A stretch of DNA of 64,000 nucleotides from SBAX01 sp964646605 (GTDB lineage: Bacteria; Planctomycetota; Phycisphaerae; UBA1845). Location: positions 1 to 64,000 of the forward strand of contig CAZYEX010000134.1 of the NCBI GenBank assembly GCA_964646605.1, given 5' to 3'. Positions 42,529 through 50,538 of this stretch are shown here, piece after piece; position 1 is the stretch's first letter; the number at the start of each line of letters is the position of its first letter. Below the pieces are notes generated by a model. The model searched no databases. It saw nothing but the letters and a program-made list of their open reading frames with translations, and had not been told where the DNA came from. Made by a program: the position numbers and the translations under genes.

Positions 42529-42984
42529 TCAAAACACCTCCGCCTGCCATTGGCCGCCGTGTTCGGGGTTGCCCACCAGGCGCTGGGCGCCCAGGTCGAT
42601 CCACCAGTCCATCATTTCCAGCGGGATCTGGCCGAGCAGGGTCTGGCGGTTTTCGGGCAGAGCGAGCACCTGGGTGACACAGTCGCGCCCCTGGACCTCG
42701 ATGCGTGCGGCGGCATATAGGCCCAGCCGGATCGGGCCGGTCACGGTGCGAGATTCCTTGTCCTGCAGGTACGTGAGACCGAGTTGCGCGACGAGCGAGC
42801 CGGGCATGCAGAAGAAGGTCGCCCCGGAGTCGACGAGGGCCGGCACTGTCACGCGGCGGACCTGCGTTTCGGCGATTTCGCCCCGCATGGCGCGCTGTCG
42901 GTCTTCAAAGTTTTCCACGACGACATCGACGACGATCCGTCCCACGTTCGCGCCTCGCTTGGGTTCGACAACGGATGTGACCAT
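42529..42984 (-). CDS. Retropepsin-like aspartyl protease-fold protein
   Basis: 151 residues. A clan AA (retroviral-type) aspartyl protease pattern is visible: VPALVDSGATFFCMPGSL contains the DSGAT catalytic triad equivalent, followed by GRDCVTQVLALPENRQTLLGQIPLEMMD as the hydrophobic-hydrophobic-Gly segment. There is one active-site motif, so it would act as a dimer. The N-terminus has an antitoxin-like VGRIVVDVVVEN strand. It has its own promoter and SD (GAGGTG) and is probably co-transcribed with the ACMSD gene 50 bases downstream. Why a protease-like protein sits in this pathway is unknown. Confidence 0.82.
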   Translation of the reverse strand: MVTSVVEPKRGANVGRIVVDVVVENFEDRQRAMRGEIAETQVRRVTVPALVDSGATFFCMPGSLVAQLGLTYLQDKESRTVTGPIRLGLYAAARIEVQGRDCVTQVLALPENRQTLLGQIPLEMMDWWIDLGAQRLVGNPEHGGQWQAEVF

Positions 42985-43001
42985 GATAGCACCTCAAGTG
43001 C

Positions 43002-43029
43002 AGTATACCACATCAGGGGCGGCGATCAA
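43002..43029 (-). promoter_or_regulatory. Strong sigma70-like promoter, TTGATC-N16-TATACT
   Basis: The -10 TATACT is near-consensus and the spacing is 16 bases. A start near 42995 would give an 11-base leader containing SD GAGGTG ahead of the retropepsin-like gene. It allows that gene and the ACMSD gene to be expressed independently of the upstream dioxygenase gene. Confidence 0.55.
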
Positions 43030-43120
43030 CCTAGACCCCTCTCACGCTGCCTGCCCCCTCCGTACGCGGCGGGGTTCAGCTTCATTCGCACTTCGCTATT
43101 CGACATTCGCCATTCCCCCG

Positions 43121-43660
43121 TCAACACGACGGCAACATCGACACCGGTCCCGGTTTGGGGACCTTCGTGCCGCACTTCTTGCACGTACGGCGCTCGTCGT
43201 CCTTCCAGAATGCCTCCATGATGTCACGGAAGTGATCGACGATGTCCTTGCATGCGAACTTGATGTCGCACACCAGTTCGCCGCACTTCTCGCAATAGAA
43301 AACGAGGTGCTCCATTTCCTCCGGCGGGCGGACGCGCTCCACGACGATGCCGATGGTGTCCGGCGGACGCTGCGGCGAGTGCGGAACGTTGGGCGGGATG
43401 AAAAACGTGTCGCCTTCGCGGAGTTTGTGGCTGATGGTCTTCCCGCCCTCGCGGGTCTGTACGACGATGTCGCCCTTCACCTGGTAGAAAAACTCCTCGG
43501 AATCGGTGATGTGGAAGTCGTTGCGAGCGTTGGGCCCGCCCACGACCATGACGAAGAAGTCCTGGCCTCGGTAGAGGTATTGGTTACCCACCGGCGGCTT
43601 GAGAAGGTGGCGATTCTCGTCGATCCAGCGTTTCAAGTTCAGCGGCGCCAACTTGGACAT
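43121..43660 (-). CDS. nbaC: 3-hydroxyanthranilate 3,4-dioxygenase
   Basis: The 179-residue cupin opens the ring of 3-hydroxyanthranilate, giving ACMS, the substrate of the decarboxylase encoded downstream. Fe(II) ligands H50, E56 and H94 are in DFHITDSEEFFYQ and PPNVPHSPQRP. A C-terminal rubredoxin-like iron site is complete: C123, C126, C160, C163 (CEKC...CKKC), a feature of the bacterial enzymes. Together with the ACMSD it marks a tryptophan/kynurenine or 2-nitrobenzoate degradation branch, or the front end of quinolinate/NAD synthesis if ACMS cyclises. Confidence 0.95.
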   Translation of the reverse strand: MSKLAPLNLKRWIDENRHLLKPPVGNQYLYRGQDFFVMVVGGPNARNDFHITDSEEFFYQVKGDIVVQTREGGKTISHKLREGDTFFIPPNVPHSPQRPPDTIGIVVERVRPPEEMEHLVFYCEKCGELVCDIKFACKDIVDHFRDIMEAFWKDDERRTCKKCGTKVPKPGPVSMLPSC

Positions 43661-43975
43661 GATCCACTCCTTACGTCCGTTTGCCTAAACCCAACCTTCC
43701 CCCTCGACGGGTCGAAGAGAATCTAACGGCAGCGGGCTGTTGCGACAATCCGTGCGTTTCCGCCCTTGCGTAGAGTTGTGAAATGGCCTACCGTCGATGC
43801 CCGTTCGGTTGCCGACAACCGATCGGACTGCCAAATTGGCCGAGGGGGATCGCGGGGGTTTTGGCGGAGTGGGGCTGCGTGTCGGCACGCCGTTTGCATG
43901 GGTTCTTTTGGCGACGGCCACGTCCCTCGATGGGGGGAGTCGGCGGTCGAAGGTCCTTCACGAGGAGTCGAGTCG
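43661..43975. other. Gene-free divergent spacer
   Basis: The 315 bp between the divergent dioxygenase and glutamate dehydrogenase genes hold no convincing gene, RNA or repeat. It must contain the promoters of both, but I could not pick clear boxes. Confidence 0.4.
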
Positions 43976-45226
43976 ATGTCTACGTTGAATCCGTTCACGA
44001 TCGCACAACAGCAATTGGACGAAGCGGCCAACCGGCTAGGGCTGGACGCGGCCACCCATGAGCTGCTTCGTTGGCCCATGCGCGAGTATCACTTCACGCT
44101 TCCCGTGAAAATGGACAACGGCGTGACGCGCATCTTCAAGGGGTACCGCGTGCAATACAACAACGCCCGCGGCCCGACCAAGGGCGGCATCCGCTGGCAC
44201 CCGGAGGAGACGATCGACACCGTCCGAGCCTTGGCCGCGTGGATGACCTGGAAGACGGCCGTGGTGGACATCCCCCTGGGCGGCGGCAAGGGCGGCATCG
44301 TTTGCAATCCCAAGGAGATGTCCAACGGCGAGAAGGAGCGCCTGGCGCGGGCCTACATCCGCGCCGTCGGTCGCGAACTCGGCGTGCACCGCGACGTCCC
44401 CGCGCCGGACGTGTACACCACCCCGCAAATCATGGCCTGGATGATGGATGAATACGAGACCATCATGGGCTATTCGCATCCCGGCGTCATCACCGGAAAG
44501 CCTCTGCCGGTGGGCGGTTCGGAGGGTCGCGGCGACGCAACGGCCCGAGGCGGCGTCTACATCGTGCGCGAAGCGGCAAAGGCGATGAACCTGAACGTCC
44601 AGAACGCATCGTACGCGATTCAGGGTTTCGGCAACGCCGGGCAATTCGCAGCCACGCTCCATCCGGAAATCCTCGGCGGCGGTCGATTGCTCGCCGCTAC
44701 GGATTCTCGCGGCGGGGTGTTCAACCGCGACGGTCTGGATCCCAAGGCCTTGGTCAAGCACAAGCTCGAAAGCGGGGCGCTGACGGGTTTCCCCGGCGCC
44801 AAGCCGATTTCCAACGAAGAACTGTTGGAACTTGAGTGCGACGTCCTCTATCCGGCGGCGCTGGAAGGCGTCATCACCGGAAAAAACGCCGCCAACATCA
44901 AAGCCAAAGTCATGTGCGAACTGGCCAACGGCCCGACCACGCCCGAGGCCGACAAGATTCTCTTCGAGAAGGGCGTGTACGTCCTGCCCGACTTCCTGGC
45001 CAACGCCGGCGGAGTCACTGTCTCCTACTTCGAGCAGGTGCAGAACACCTACAACTATTACTGGTCGCTTGGAGAAGTACATGCGCAGCTCGACCGCCGT
45101 ATGACCGTCGCGTTCCAGGCGGTCTACGACATGGCCAAGAAGGTCAAGGTCCACAACCGCCTGGGGGCCTACATGGTCTCCGTCTCCCGCGTGGCCGAGG
45201 CCTGCAAGATCCGCGGTTGGGTCTGA
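43976..45226 (+). CDS. gdhA: Glutamate dehydrogenase
   Basis: The 416-residue enzyme interconverts glutamate and 2-oxoglutarate plus ammonia. The substrate lysines are in GPTKGGIRWHP and LGGGKGGIVCNP, the catalytic region is DVPAPDVYTTPQIMAWMMDEY, and the cofactor loop is IQGFGNAGQFAA. The GxGNxG loop followed by an acidic residue region (ATDSRGG) suggests NAD preference, but that is uncertain. The start follows an AGGAG at slightly long spacing. Monocistronic. Confidence 0.95.
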   Translation: MSTLNPFTIAQQQLDEAANRLGLDAATHELLRWPMREYHFTLPVKMDNGVTRIFKGYRVQYNNARGPTKGGIRWHPEETIDTVRALAAWMTWKTAVVDIPLGGGKGGIVCNPKEMSNGEKERLARAYIRAVGRELGVHRDVPAPDVYTTPQIMAWMMDEYETIMGYSHPGVITGKPLPVGGSEGRGDATARGGVYIVREAAKAMNLNVQNASYAIQGFGNAGQFAATLHPEILGGGRLLAATDSRGGVFNRDGLDPKALVKHKLESGALTGFPGAKPISNEELLELECDVLYPAALEGVITGKNAANIKAKVMCELANGPTTPEADKILFEKGVYVLPDFLANAGGVTVSYFEQVQNTYNYYWSLGEVHAQLDRRMTVAFQAVYDMAKKVKVHNRLGAYMVSVSRVAEACKIRGWV

Positions 45227-45738
45227 TCCGAGCCTCGAGTGCAAGCGACGGGCCATAAGAGCATGAGGAATGGCGAGTCTTGAATGGCGAAGGGCCGCGT
45301 CCGGTACCCCTCTGGATCCGGATGCGTTGGTCCGCTCGGCGGGAAACTCCCAATCCTGACCTCCTCGGTTCCGCCGCACCGACCTCCCGATCTTCCGCAC
45401 TCGCCGTCGTACAGTGTCGCTCGAACGGTTATGGGTCCCACTGCGGATGGGTGGGGGCGGCTTTACTCCACCCACCTAGGGGCCCTATCATTTCGACGTA
45501 CGGACGACCCGGGCTTTCGACCACGGCCAAGCCGCGGACGGAACGCCCCTTTCTTGCGACAGAACTTGGGGGTGTCGGCAGGCCAGCCCGCTGGCGGATT
45601 GTCCGGTCGTGGATGGTGGGTGTCCCAAGGGGCTCACATCCCGCTCGCCTCGCTCCGGTGGTGGTCCACCCGGTGCTCCGGGTCAGGGGTGGGAAGGCGG
45701 CATCGACCGAGGACGCCGGATACCGAAAGGGGATAGGA
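45227..45738. other. Gene-free 512 bp leader with a dispersed repeat
   Basis: No convincing gene. Right after the dehydrogenase stop is GAGCCTCGAGTGCAAGCGAC (45230), a variant of the repeat found inside the kinase gene and at 48944. AATGGCGA-type micro-repeats follow at 45260-45290. The rest is GC-rich upstream sequence of the large secreted protein gene; a frame open through it shows no protein-like features. Confidence 0.45.
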
Positions 45739-48700
45739 ATGAGGCGGCTTTTCTTAGGGACAGTGGGGGCCTTCGTGGCCTTGGGGATTGCTGCGGGGGG
45801 ACCAGCTTCGGCGGCAGACAGAAACGGCAAGACCCTCGACCCGTCAACTCTGCGGATCATCCGGCCTGACACTGTGACCTCGGCGGGCATGACATCATCC
45901 CTGCAAGAGGCAACCGCGGGCGAAATCCACCCCACGAATCGACAGCCCAGAGCCCTGTTGCCCGGCGGCATTTCCGGGGTCGCGCCGGGAACCAACGTCT
46001 ACCGCAATGAGGTCGCCACCATTAGCAGCTACTATGCACCCTGTGCGAGTCAGCGGATCGCGGATGACCTCCAACTTGCCGGGGGGGCTTGTAGCACGGT
46101 TTATTACAACTTGGCGGTCTACGGTGACGGGCCGGCGGGCACGTACAACGTAGACACGGCGCTGTGGAACGGGAACCCATGCCTTCCGGAATCCGCGATC
46201 ATCGCGGGCACCGAAGCCCAATTCACCGTCCCCAACGACCGCAGCGTGTACCTGCTGGAAGCGGGACCGATCGACCCCGCCCTTCCGATCCCCGCGACGG
46301 TTTGGATGGCGGCGACTTTCAGCAACAACTCGGCGGGGTGGGTTCTTGCGGGGCAAGCGGAAATCGGGACCACCGCTGATTTTTTCTCGGAGCAGGACTC
46401 GGGCGCTCGACCGACCTGTTCACCGACGACTCCGGTTTGCGACTCGTTCCACTTCACGGGCACGAACCCGCCGTGGTCGGGATTCTGGGCGAACATCAAT
46501 TGCGAGGTGACGGCACCGCCCAACGGGGCTTGTTGCGACGGCACGACCTGCACGCAGACCACGCAGGCGGCGTGCGTGTCGCCCGGCGTCTGGCAAGGGG
46601 CGTTTACGACCTGTCAGCCCAACGCTTGCTTGACCGGAGCATGCTGCACCGGGCCGGAGCTTGAAACCTGCGAGGCCACCAACGAACCCGGGTGTCCGTC
46701 GGGGCTTTTTCGTCCCGGTGCGACGTGCGAGCCCAACGCTTGCGGGTCGGTGTTCAAAGTATATGAGAACGATTTCTCCACGGGCGTATTCGTGGGCATC
46801 TCCGTTGACCCGGACCAAAAATGGGGCGACGACTTAACCCTGGGTCCGGGCGCGCCGTGCAACCTGGTGGCCTATGAGGTTCACTTCGCAGGAGACACCA
46901 CGGGTCCGGCCACCTTCGACGCCCGCATGGAGCTTTGGACGAACAACGATCGCGGGACGCCCACGCTGGACAACGACGACATTCCGCTGATCCCCATTGC
47001 GGGGACGGCGCGAGATTTCCCCGGACGGGCCGCCAATGGCACGCGGCAGCAGTTGCTGGCCGGACCTTTCACGGGCATCCAATTGCCCAAGAAGGTCTGG
47101 GTAGTGGTGGATTCCAGCATCGCCAATGCCGGACCGATCTTCGCGGGGCTCGCGGACGTGGGCTTCAGCATCGACGGTTTTGCGGCCTTCAATTTTACGG
47201 GCTTTCCGAATGTCTGGACGCCGGAGCTGAACTTCCCGCCCAACGGGTACGATCCGACCAACTGCCCCGGGGCGGACTGCGTCCCGGCGGGCAGCTTCCG
47301 CGCCGACGTGTGGTGCGAGGGCAGTCCGCCGTCGGGGGCGTGCTGCAACGACGTCGCGGGGTTGTGCAGCGGTCCGGTTCTTTCCACCAATTGCGAAGGC
47401 CGCTGGATCGAAGGCGCGACGTGCGACTCCGATCCCTTTTTCCCCTCCTGCGGAACGCATGCCTGCTGCCATCCCAATCCTCTGAACCCGAACTCCATTG
47501 TGTGCCAGGACCTGACCCCGGAGCTGTGCGACGCCCTGGGAGGCAACTCGGCGCCCGGTTTGTTCTGCGTCGACATCACCAGTTGTCCAGGTCCCACGTG
47601 CATCAACCGCAACGGCGACTGTTTCGCCAGTCACGCCAACCCGTCCTGCGAGGACGCGTTCTGCTGCGGGAAGGTGTGCGCCGCCGATCCGCGATGCTGT
47701 TCGACGACTTGGGATGCGCAGTGCGTGGCCAAGGCTCGACAGGTGTGCTCGACGGATCACTGCGACAGCGCTCTGCCCATCACGGGAACCGGAACCTTCC
47801 CGTTCAATAATTCGCTGGCCACCACCGACGGTCCGATTCACCCCGAGTGCGTCAACGCCGGGGGCGACGAGCAGATCACCAAGGACCTGTGGTTCTGTTG
47901 GAACTCGACCTGCAACGGAACGACGTTCGTTCGAACGTGCGGCCAAACGGACGTGGATACGAAGATCGCCGTGTACGACGGCTGCGAGTGTCCGCCCAGC
48001 CAGGAAGCGCTGCTCGATTGCGGAGATGATCGCTGCGACCTTCAATCCACGGGCGTATTCCCCACCGTCGTGGCACGATCGTACCTCATCCGTTTGGGAA
48101 GCTACCCGCAGCAACCCGGGGGCTCGGGCACGATAACTATTAGCTGCGGACCACCGAATCAACTGAACTGTCCGGCGGCGACGGGCGACTGCTGCGCGGA
48201 CGCCGGAACGGGCGGACAGGCGTGTACGAACGAGGCCTGCTGCGACGCGGTGTGCGGGTGCGATTCCTTCTGCTGTGAGACGGAATGGGACGCGTCCTGC
48301 GCGTCCACGGGCTTTGGAGGCAACGGGTGCGGCGCGGACGCGCTTTGCCCCATTCTGTGTGGAAGCTGCCCGACGGGTGTGGTCACGTTTCTCGATCCAC
48401 CCAATCCGGTGACCGACGCTCGCCGGCCGCATACGGCCCAGAGCACTACTCCGCCGCTAGGGATCGAGCGGCTCAGAGTGGCTGCGCCTGCGGGTGCGGA
48501 CAACGTCGGTTGCTGGCGGCTTTGTGAGACGGCGGCCACCAGTTCGCCCAACGGCATCGCCGCGATCCACAACGTGGGCGGCGGACAATATGACGTCATC
48601 CTGGCACGAGCCATCACCGCGGGAGCGGTGACGAAGGTCACCTACCTGGGGACCAATACGACGATCGTCCTGACCTCGCACCCCTCGAACAGCAACAACG

Positions 48701-48915
48701 ACGGGCTCGCCAACGGGTTGGACATCGTTCATCTGACCGACGCCCTGAATGGTTTCGTCGCTTTGGCGTTCGGACTCTATAGCGGCGACATCGACGGGAG
48801 CGGGATGGTCACCGGTGCGGACCTGCTCGAAGCCGGCGGACTGCTCACCGGCCAGGGGCAATACGCGGTCTGGAACGGAACCAGCAAACCGACCACCAAC
48901 GTCAACTGCCCATAG
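45739..48915 (+). CDS. Large secreted cysteine-rich protein with dockerin-like tail
   Basis: 1058 residues beginning MRRLFLGTVGAFVALG after a GGGGATAGGA SD, with a signal peptide ending near ASAADR. The protein is a mosaic. Several GACC...TC...C modules occur (for example NGACCDGTTCTQTTQAACV). Two jelly-roll-like segments each lie in a repeated unit. Two copies of a module C-x2-VCAADPxCC-x3-WDAQC (CGKVCAADPRCC and CDAVCGCDSFCC) follow. The tail has EF-hand-like loops (NNDGLANGLDIV and GDIDGSGMVTGAD), a dockerin-like end. Such proteins are frequent in Phycisphaerae and presumably decorate the cell surface or S-layer. No enzyme motif is seen. Confidence 0.88.
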   Translation: MRRLFLGTVGAFVALGIAAGGPASAADRNGKTLDPSTLRIIRPDTVTSAGMTSSLQEATAGEIHPTNRQPRALLPGGISGVAPGTNVYRNEVATISSYYAPCASQRIADDLQLAGGACSTVYYNLAVYGDGPAGTYNVDTALWNGNPCLPESAIIAGTEAQFTVPNDRSVYLLEAGPIDPALPIPATVWMAATFSNNSAGWVLAGQAEIGTTADFFSEQDSGARPTCSPTTPVCDSFHFTGTNPPWSGFWANINCEVTAPPNGACCDGTTCTQTTQAACVSPGVWQGAFTTCQPNACLTGACCTGPELETCEATNEPGCPSGLFRPGATCEPNACGSVFKVYENDFSTGVFVGISVDPDQKWGDDLTLGPGAPCNLVAYEVHFAGDTTGPATFDARMELWTNNDRGTPTLDNDDIPLIPIAGTARDFPGRAANGTRQQLLAGPFTGIQLPKKVWVVVDSSIANAGPIFAGLADVGFSIDGFAAFNFTGFPNVWTPELNFPPNGYDPTNCPGADCVPAGSFRADVWCEGSPPSGACCNDVAGLCSGPVLSTNCEGRWIEGATCDSDPFFPSCGTHACCHPNPLNPNSIVCQDLTPELCDALGGNSAPGLFCVDITSCPGPTCINRNGDCFASHANPSCEDAFCCGKVCAADPRCCSTTWDAQCVAKARQVCSTDHCDSALPITGTGTFPFNNSLATTDGPIHPECVNAGGDEQITKDLWFCWNSTCNGTTFVRTCGQTDVDTKIAVYDGCECPPSQEALLDCGDDRCDLQSTGVFPTVVARSYLIRLGSYPQQPGGSGTITISCGPPNQLNCPAATGDCCADAGTGGQACTNEACCDAVCGCDSFCCETEWDASCASTGFGGNGCGADALCPILCGSCPTGVVTFLDPPNPVTDARRPHTAQSTTPPLGIERLRVAAPAGADNVGCWRLCETAATSSPNGIAAIHNVGGGQYDVILARAITAGAVTKVTYLGTNTTIVLTSHPSNSNNDGLANGLDIVHLTDALNGFVALAFGLYSGDIDGSGMVTGADLLEAGGLLTGQGQYAVWNGTSKPTTNVNCP

Positions 48916-48943
48916 AAGTCTGGGACGCGCCCCGCACCGATCC

Positions 48944-48966
48944 GAGCCGGGAGCGCGAGCGAGCGG
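48944..48966. repeat. Dispersed GAGCCSGGAGCGCRAGCGA repeat copy
   Basis: GAGCCGGGAGCGCGAGCGAG lies just after the secreted-protein gene. It is the third copy in the window, with those at 16752 (inside the kinase gene) and 45230 (after glutamate dehydrogenase). The intergenic copies share the preceding bases GATCC. Confidence 0.5.
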
Positions 48967-49051
48967 TGTTGGTGAACGCGCGGCGCTGGGTAGGGGGCCG
49001 ACTCTGCCTCACCCGCTTTCCGGACCGGCTGGAGGTCCGCCCCCGCCCATT

Positions 49052-49086
49052 CGACAATCGACAATCGACAATCGACAATCGACAAT
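49052..49086. repeat. Five tandem copies of the heptamer CGACAAT
   Basis: A perfect 5 x 7 bp array about 50 bases before the MacB-like gene. The same unit in the opposite orientation (CGATTGT) occurs in about three copies near 1070-1095. Confidence 0.8.
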
Positions 49087-49138
49087 ACGGCCGCGCTGGG
49101 CTGCGGCTGGGCAGTCCGCGCCGGAGGTAGATCGAACG

Positions 49139-50350
49139 ATGTTCCATCTCCAAATCCTCTTCATGGCCATCCGCGGCCTGCGCCAGAACCTTGTCCGCTC
49201 CGTCCTGGCTACGTTGGGGGTGATCATCGGCGTCGGCGCGGTCGTCTCCGCGGTCTCTATCCTCGAAGGGGCTCAGCGCGACATCCTCGACCGTTTCGAA
49301 TCCCTCGGGGCCGACCAAGTGATGGTTTTCAACGGCCGCGATGGCCGTTCCCACCGCCGCACCCAAACCAGCTCGCTCCTCCCAGAAGACGCCGATCGCA
49401 TCGCCGAAGAAAACCCCGACCTCGTCCGCGCCGTCGCTCCGCAGTTCAGCGGCGGTGGGCAGGTCAAGTACTACGAAAAGAACGCCTTCTGCTCGGTCCT
49501 CGGCGCCACGGATAGCTACGCCGCCATCAACCAGTACGAAGTCGTCCAAGGTCGCTTTGTCACCCGCGAGGACGTCCGCGGAAACGCCATGATCGTGGTT
49601 CTGGGCCACAAGGTCGCCGGAGATCTCTTCGGCGCTCTCCCCGCAGTCGGCAAAACCGTCAAGATCAACGGCAAGAGTTTCATCGTCGTGGGCGTCATGG
49701 AGGAGAAAGGGGCCTTGGGCTTCTTCGAGGTCGACAACCAGGTCATCATTCCCTTGGATACGGCCATGGGACGCATGTTCGGACAGCGCTATCTCACCAT
49801 GCTCGTTACGCAGTGCGTCAGCGCCGAACGCGTCCCCTTCTGCATCGAGCGCGTCAAACGGACCCTGCGCGGCACCCACAAGATCAACGCCGGTGACGAG
49901 GACGACTTCACCGTCTTCACCCAGGACCAGTTCAAACAACAGTTGGGCCAGGTCACCCAGATTTTCGCCGTGGTCCTCTACAGCATCGCCGGAATCTCCA
50001 TCATCGTCGGGGCCATCGGCATCATGAACATCATGCTCGTCTCGGTCACGGAGCGAACGCGGGAGATCGGCGTGCGCATCGCGGTCGGGGCTCGGCGCTT
50101 CGACATCCTCAAGCAATTCCTCGCCGAGGCCAGCATCATCAGCTCCATCGGCGGGGGACTGGGCATCGTCTGCGGATGGGCCATCGCCAACTTCCTTAGC
50201 GAGTTCACCCAGGTCATTCAGACCTACACTCCGCCCGGGATCATCGCCTTGGCCCTGATGATGGCCGTCCTGGTCGGCATCGTCAGCGGCATCTACCCCG
50301 CCATCCGCGCCGCCCAGCTCGACCCCGTCCAGGCGCTACGGTACGAATGA
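49139..50350 (+). CDS. MacB-like ABC transporter permease (orphan)
   Basis: 403 residues. One N-terminal helix (~20-43, VRSVLATLGVIIGVGAVVSAVS) is followed by a MacB-type periplasmic core domain (~45-275) and three helices. The signature is TERTREIGVRIAVGARRFDILKQFLAEA. The ending AIRAAQLDPVQALRYE is the standard C-terminus of MacB permeases. No ATPase or membrane-fusion gene adjoins it; the only suitable ATPase in the window (22985-23707) already has its own permease. An SD-like GGAGG lies 12 bases upstream, longer than usual. Confidence 0.92.
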   Translation: MFHLQILFMAIRGLRQNLVRSVLATLGVIIGVGAVVSAVSILEGAQRDILDRFESLGADQVMVFNGRDGRSHRRTQTSSLLPEDADRIAEENPDLVRAVAPQFSGGGQVKYYEKNAFCSVLGATDSYAAINQYEVVQGRFVTREDVRGNAMIVVLGHKVAGDLFGALPAVGKTVKINGKSFIVVGVMEEKGALGFFEVDNQVIIPLDTAMGRMFGQRYLTMLVTQCVSAERVPFCIERVKRTLRGTHKINAGDEDDFTVFTQDQFKQQLGQVTQIFAVVLYSIAGISIIVGAIGIMNIMLVSVTERTREIGVRIAVGARRFDILKQFLAEASIISSIGGGLGIVCGWAIANFLSEFTQVIQTYTPPGIIALALMMAVLVGIVSGIYPAIRAAQLDPVQALRYE

Positions 50351-50538
50351 ACCGCTGACCCGCGCCAGCCCTCGGACGGGGGCCTTGCGTTGCGACTCGA
50401 ATCCGCCCCAGCTGACCGTCGTGGCCCGCGGACCCGGTGTATCAACCCCGTAACCTTCATCGAATGGCCGCTTTTCGCGGACCCTCCGCGCTTCGCTTCG
50501 CGTTGACGGAAAGTTCGCGGCGCGGATAGACTGCGCCG

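Noticed and set aside
45280..45738. N-terminal 153-codon extension of the large secreted protein
   Set aside because: It would bury the signal peptide, lacks an SD and contains a dispersed repeat; the ATG at 45739 with SD and signal peptide is preferred.
46834..48432. Minus-strand frame of 532 codons over the secreted cysteine-rich protein
   Set aside because: The plus-strand protein has signal peptide, cysteine modules and dockerin-like tail; the reverse frame is an Arg/Ala/Val-rich shadow.
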